This document shows positions 6,147 through 6,423 of a stretch of 6,423 bases of DNA, one piece after another. The position numbers and the translations under genes were made by a program. Positions within the stretch are counted from its first letter, which is position 1, and each line of letters starts with the position of its first letter. Below the pieces are notes generated by a model, which ran no database searches, was not told the DNA's origin, and worked only from the letters and a program-made list of their open reading frames with translations. This DNA is from a bacterium (GTDB taxonomy: Bacteria > SZUA-79 > Acidulodesulfobacterales > Acidulodesulfobacteraceae): positions 1-6,423 of the forward strand of contig JAJYQZ010000140.1 of assembly GCA_021794335.1 (NCBI GenBank), in the 5' to 3' direction.

Positions 6147-6423
6147 ATGTTTAAAATAATTAAAAAAGATGAATGCACAGGCGCCAGAATAGCCGAGCTT
6201 TCCACTAAAAACGGCATTATAGAAACGCCGGTTTTTATGCCTGTCGGGACAATAGGAACGGTAAAATCGTTATCCCCTTTCGAAATCTATGACGAGGGTT
6301 TTAAGGTTATGCTCGGAAACACTTACCATCTTTTTTTGCGTCCCGGCATAGACATAATAAAAAAATTCGGCTCTTTAAGGAATTTTACAAGATATAAAGG
6401 AATGATTTTAACCGACTCCGGCG
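6147..6423 (+). CDS. tgt: Queuine/preQ1 tRNA-guanine transglycosylase (5' part only)
   Basis: Bacterial Tgt exchanges guanine-34 of tRNAs for Asp, Asn, His and Tyr with preQ1, providing the substrate for QueA. Ninety-two codons are visible before the window ends; full-length enzymes are about 370-380 aa. Recognisable motifs are ARIAELSTKNGIIETPVFMP (13-32), VGT at 33-35, VK at 39-40, LGNTYHLFLRPG (56-67) and ILTDSG (87-92). The last is the start of the TDSGG motif with the active-site Asp at residue 90. The stretch between RPG and ILTDSG (GSLRNFTRYKGM) departs from the common GGLHxFMxW form but keeps the spacing. It starts 31 bp after queA across a very AT-rich spacer with no GC-stemmed terminator, so co-transcription is likely. 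No clear Shine-Dalgarno site precedes the ATG (only TTTTTAAG), so the start rests on homology. Confidence 0.95.
   Translation, partial: MFKIIKKDECTGARIAELSTKNGIIETPVFMPVGTIGTVKSLSPFEIYDEGFKVMLGNTYHLFLRPGIDIIKKFGSLRNFTRYKGMILTDSG

Overview
This window is a compact, AT-rich bacterial chromosomal segment (high 30s % GC by eye). It carries seven housekeeping genes in two divergent groups and only very short spacers. I see no mobile element, CRISPR array, RNA gene, phage gene or tandem repeat. I did not find a previously undescribed system. The second-look items concern start sites, promoter layout and lineage-specific protein inserts.

Left arm, minus strand, reading from about 4874 down to 1: tmk (thymidylate kinase), holB (clamp-loader delta prime), ricT/yaaT (PSP1-domain, cysteine-rich protein), metG (methionyl-tRNA synthetase, short form) and a tatD-family metal-dependent hydrolase that runs off the window start. 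Spacers are 39 bp (tmk-holB) and 56 bp (holB-ricT). ricT and metG touch or overlap, and metG-tatD overlap by 4 bp (ATGA). This looks like one operon. It joins dTTP synthesis, DNA polymerase III loading, an RNA-processing-associated Fe-S protein, aminoacylation and a nuclease-like hydrolase. The same order, or parts of it, is well known in Firmicutes and in the former Deltaproteobacteria.

Right arm, plus strand: queA (complete) followed 31 bp later by tgt (5' part only). These are two enzymes of tRNA queuosine synthesis. Tgt inserts preQ1 at the wobble position of GUN-anticodon tRNAs, and QueA then adds the epoxycyclopentane precursor from S-adenosylmethionine.

Between the arms lies a 119-bp AT-rich divergent control region (4875-4993). 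It holds a good extended -10 box on the plus strand and two overlapping extended -10-like boxes on the minus strand, which face each other.

Organism: the tmk-holB-ricT-metG-tatD order, a short MetG without a C-terminal tRNA-binding domain, and a separate queA-tgt pair fit a low-GC member of the former Deltaproteobacteria or a related lineage. Low-GC groups such as Desulfurellales or Candidatus Acidulodesulfobacterales are possible. This is inference from gene order and composition only, and the taxon is uncertain.
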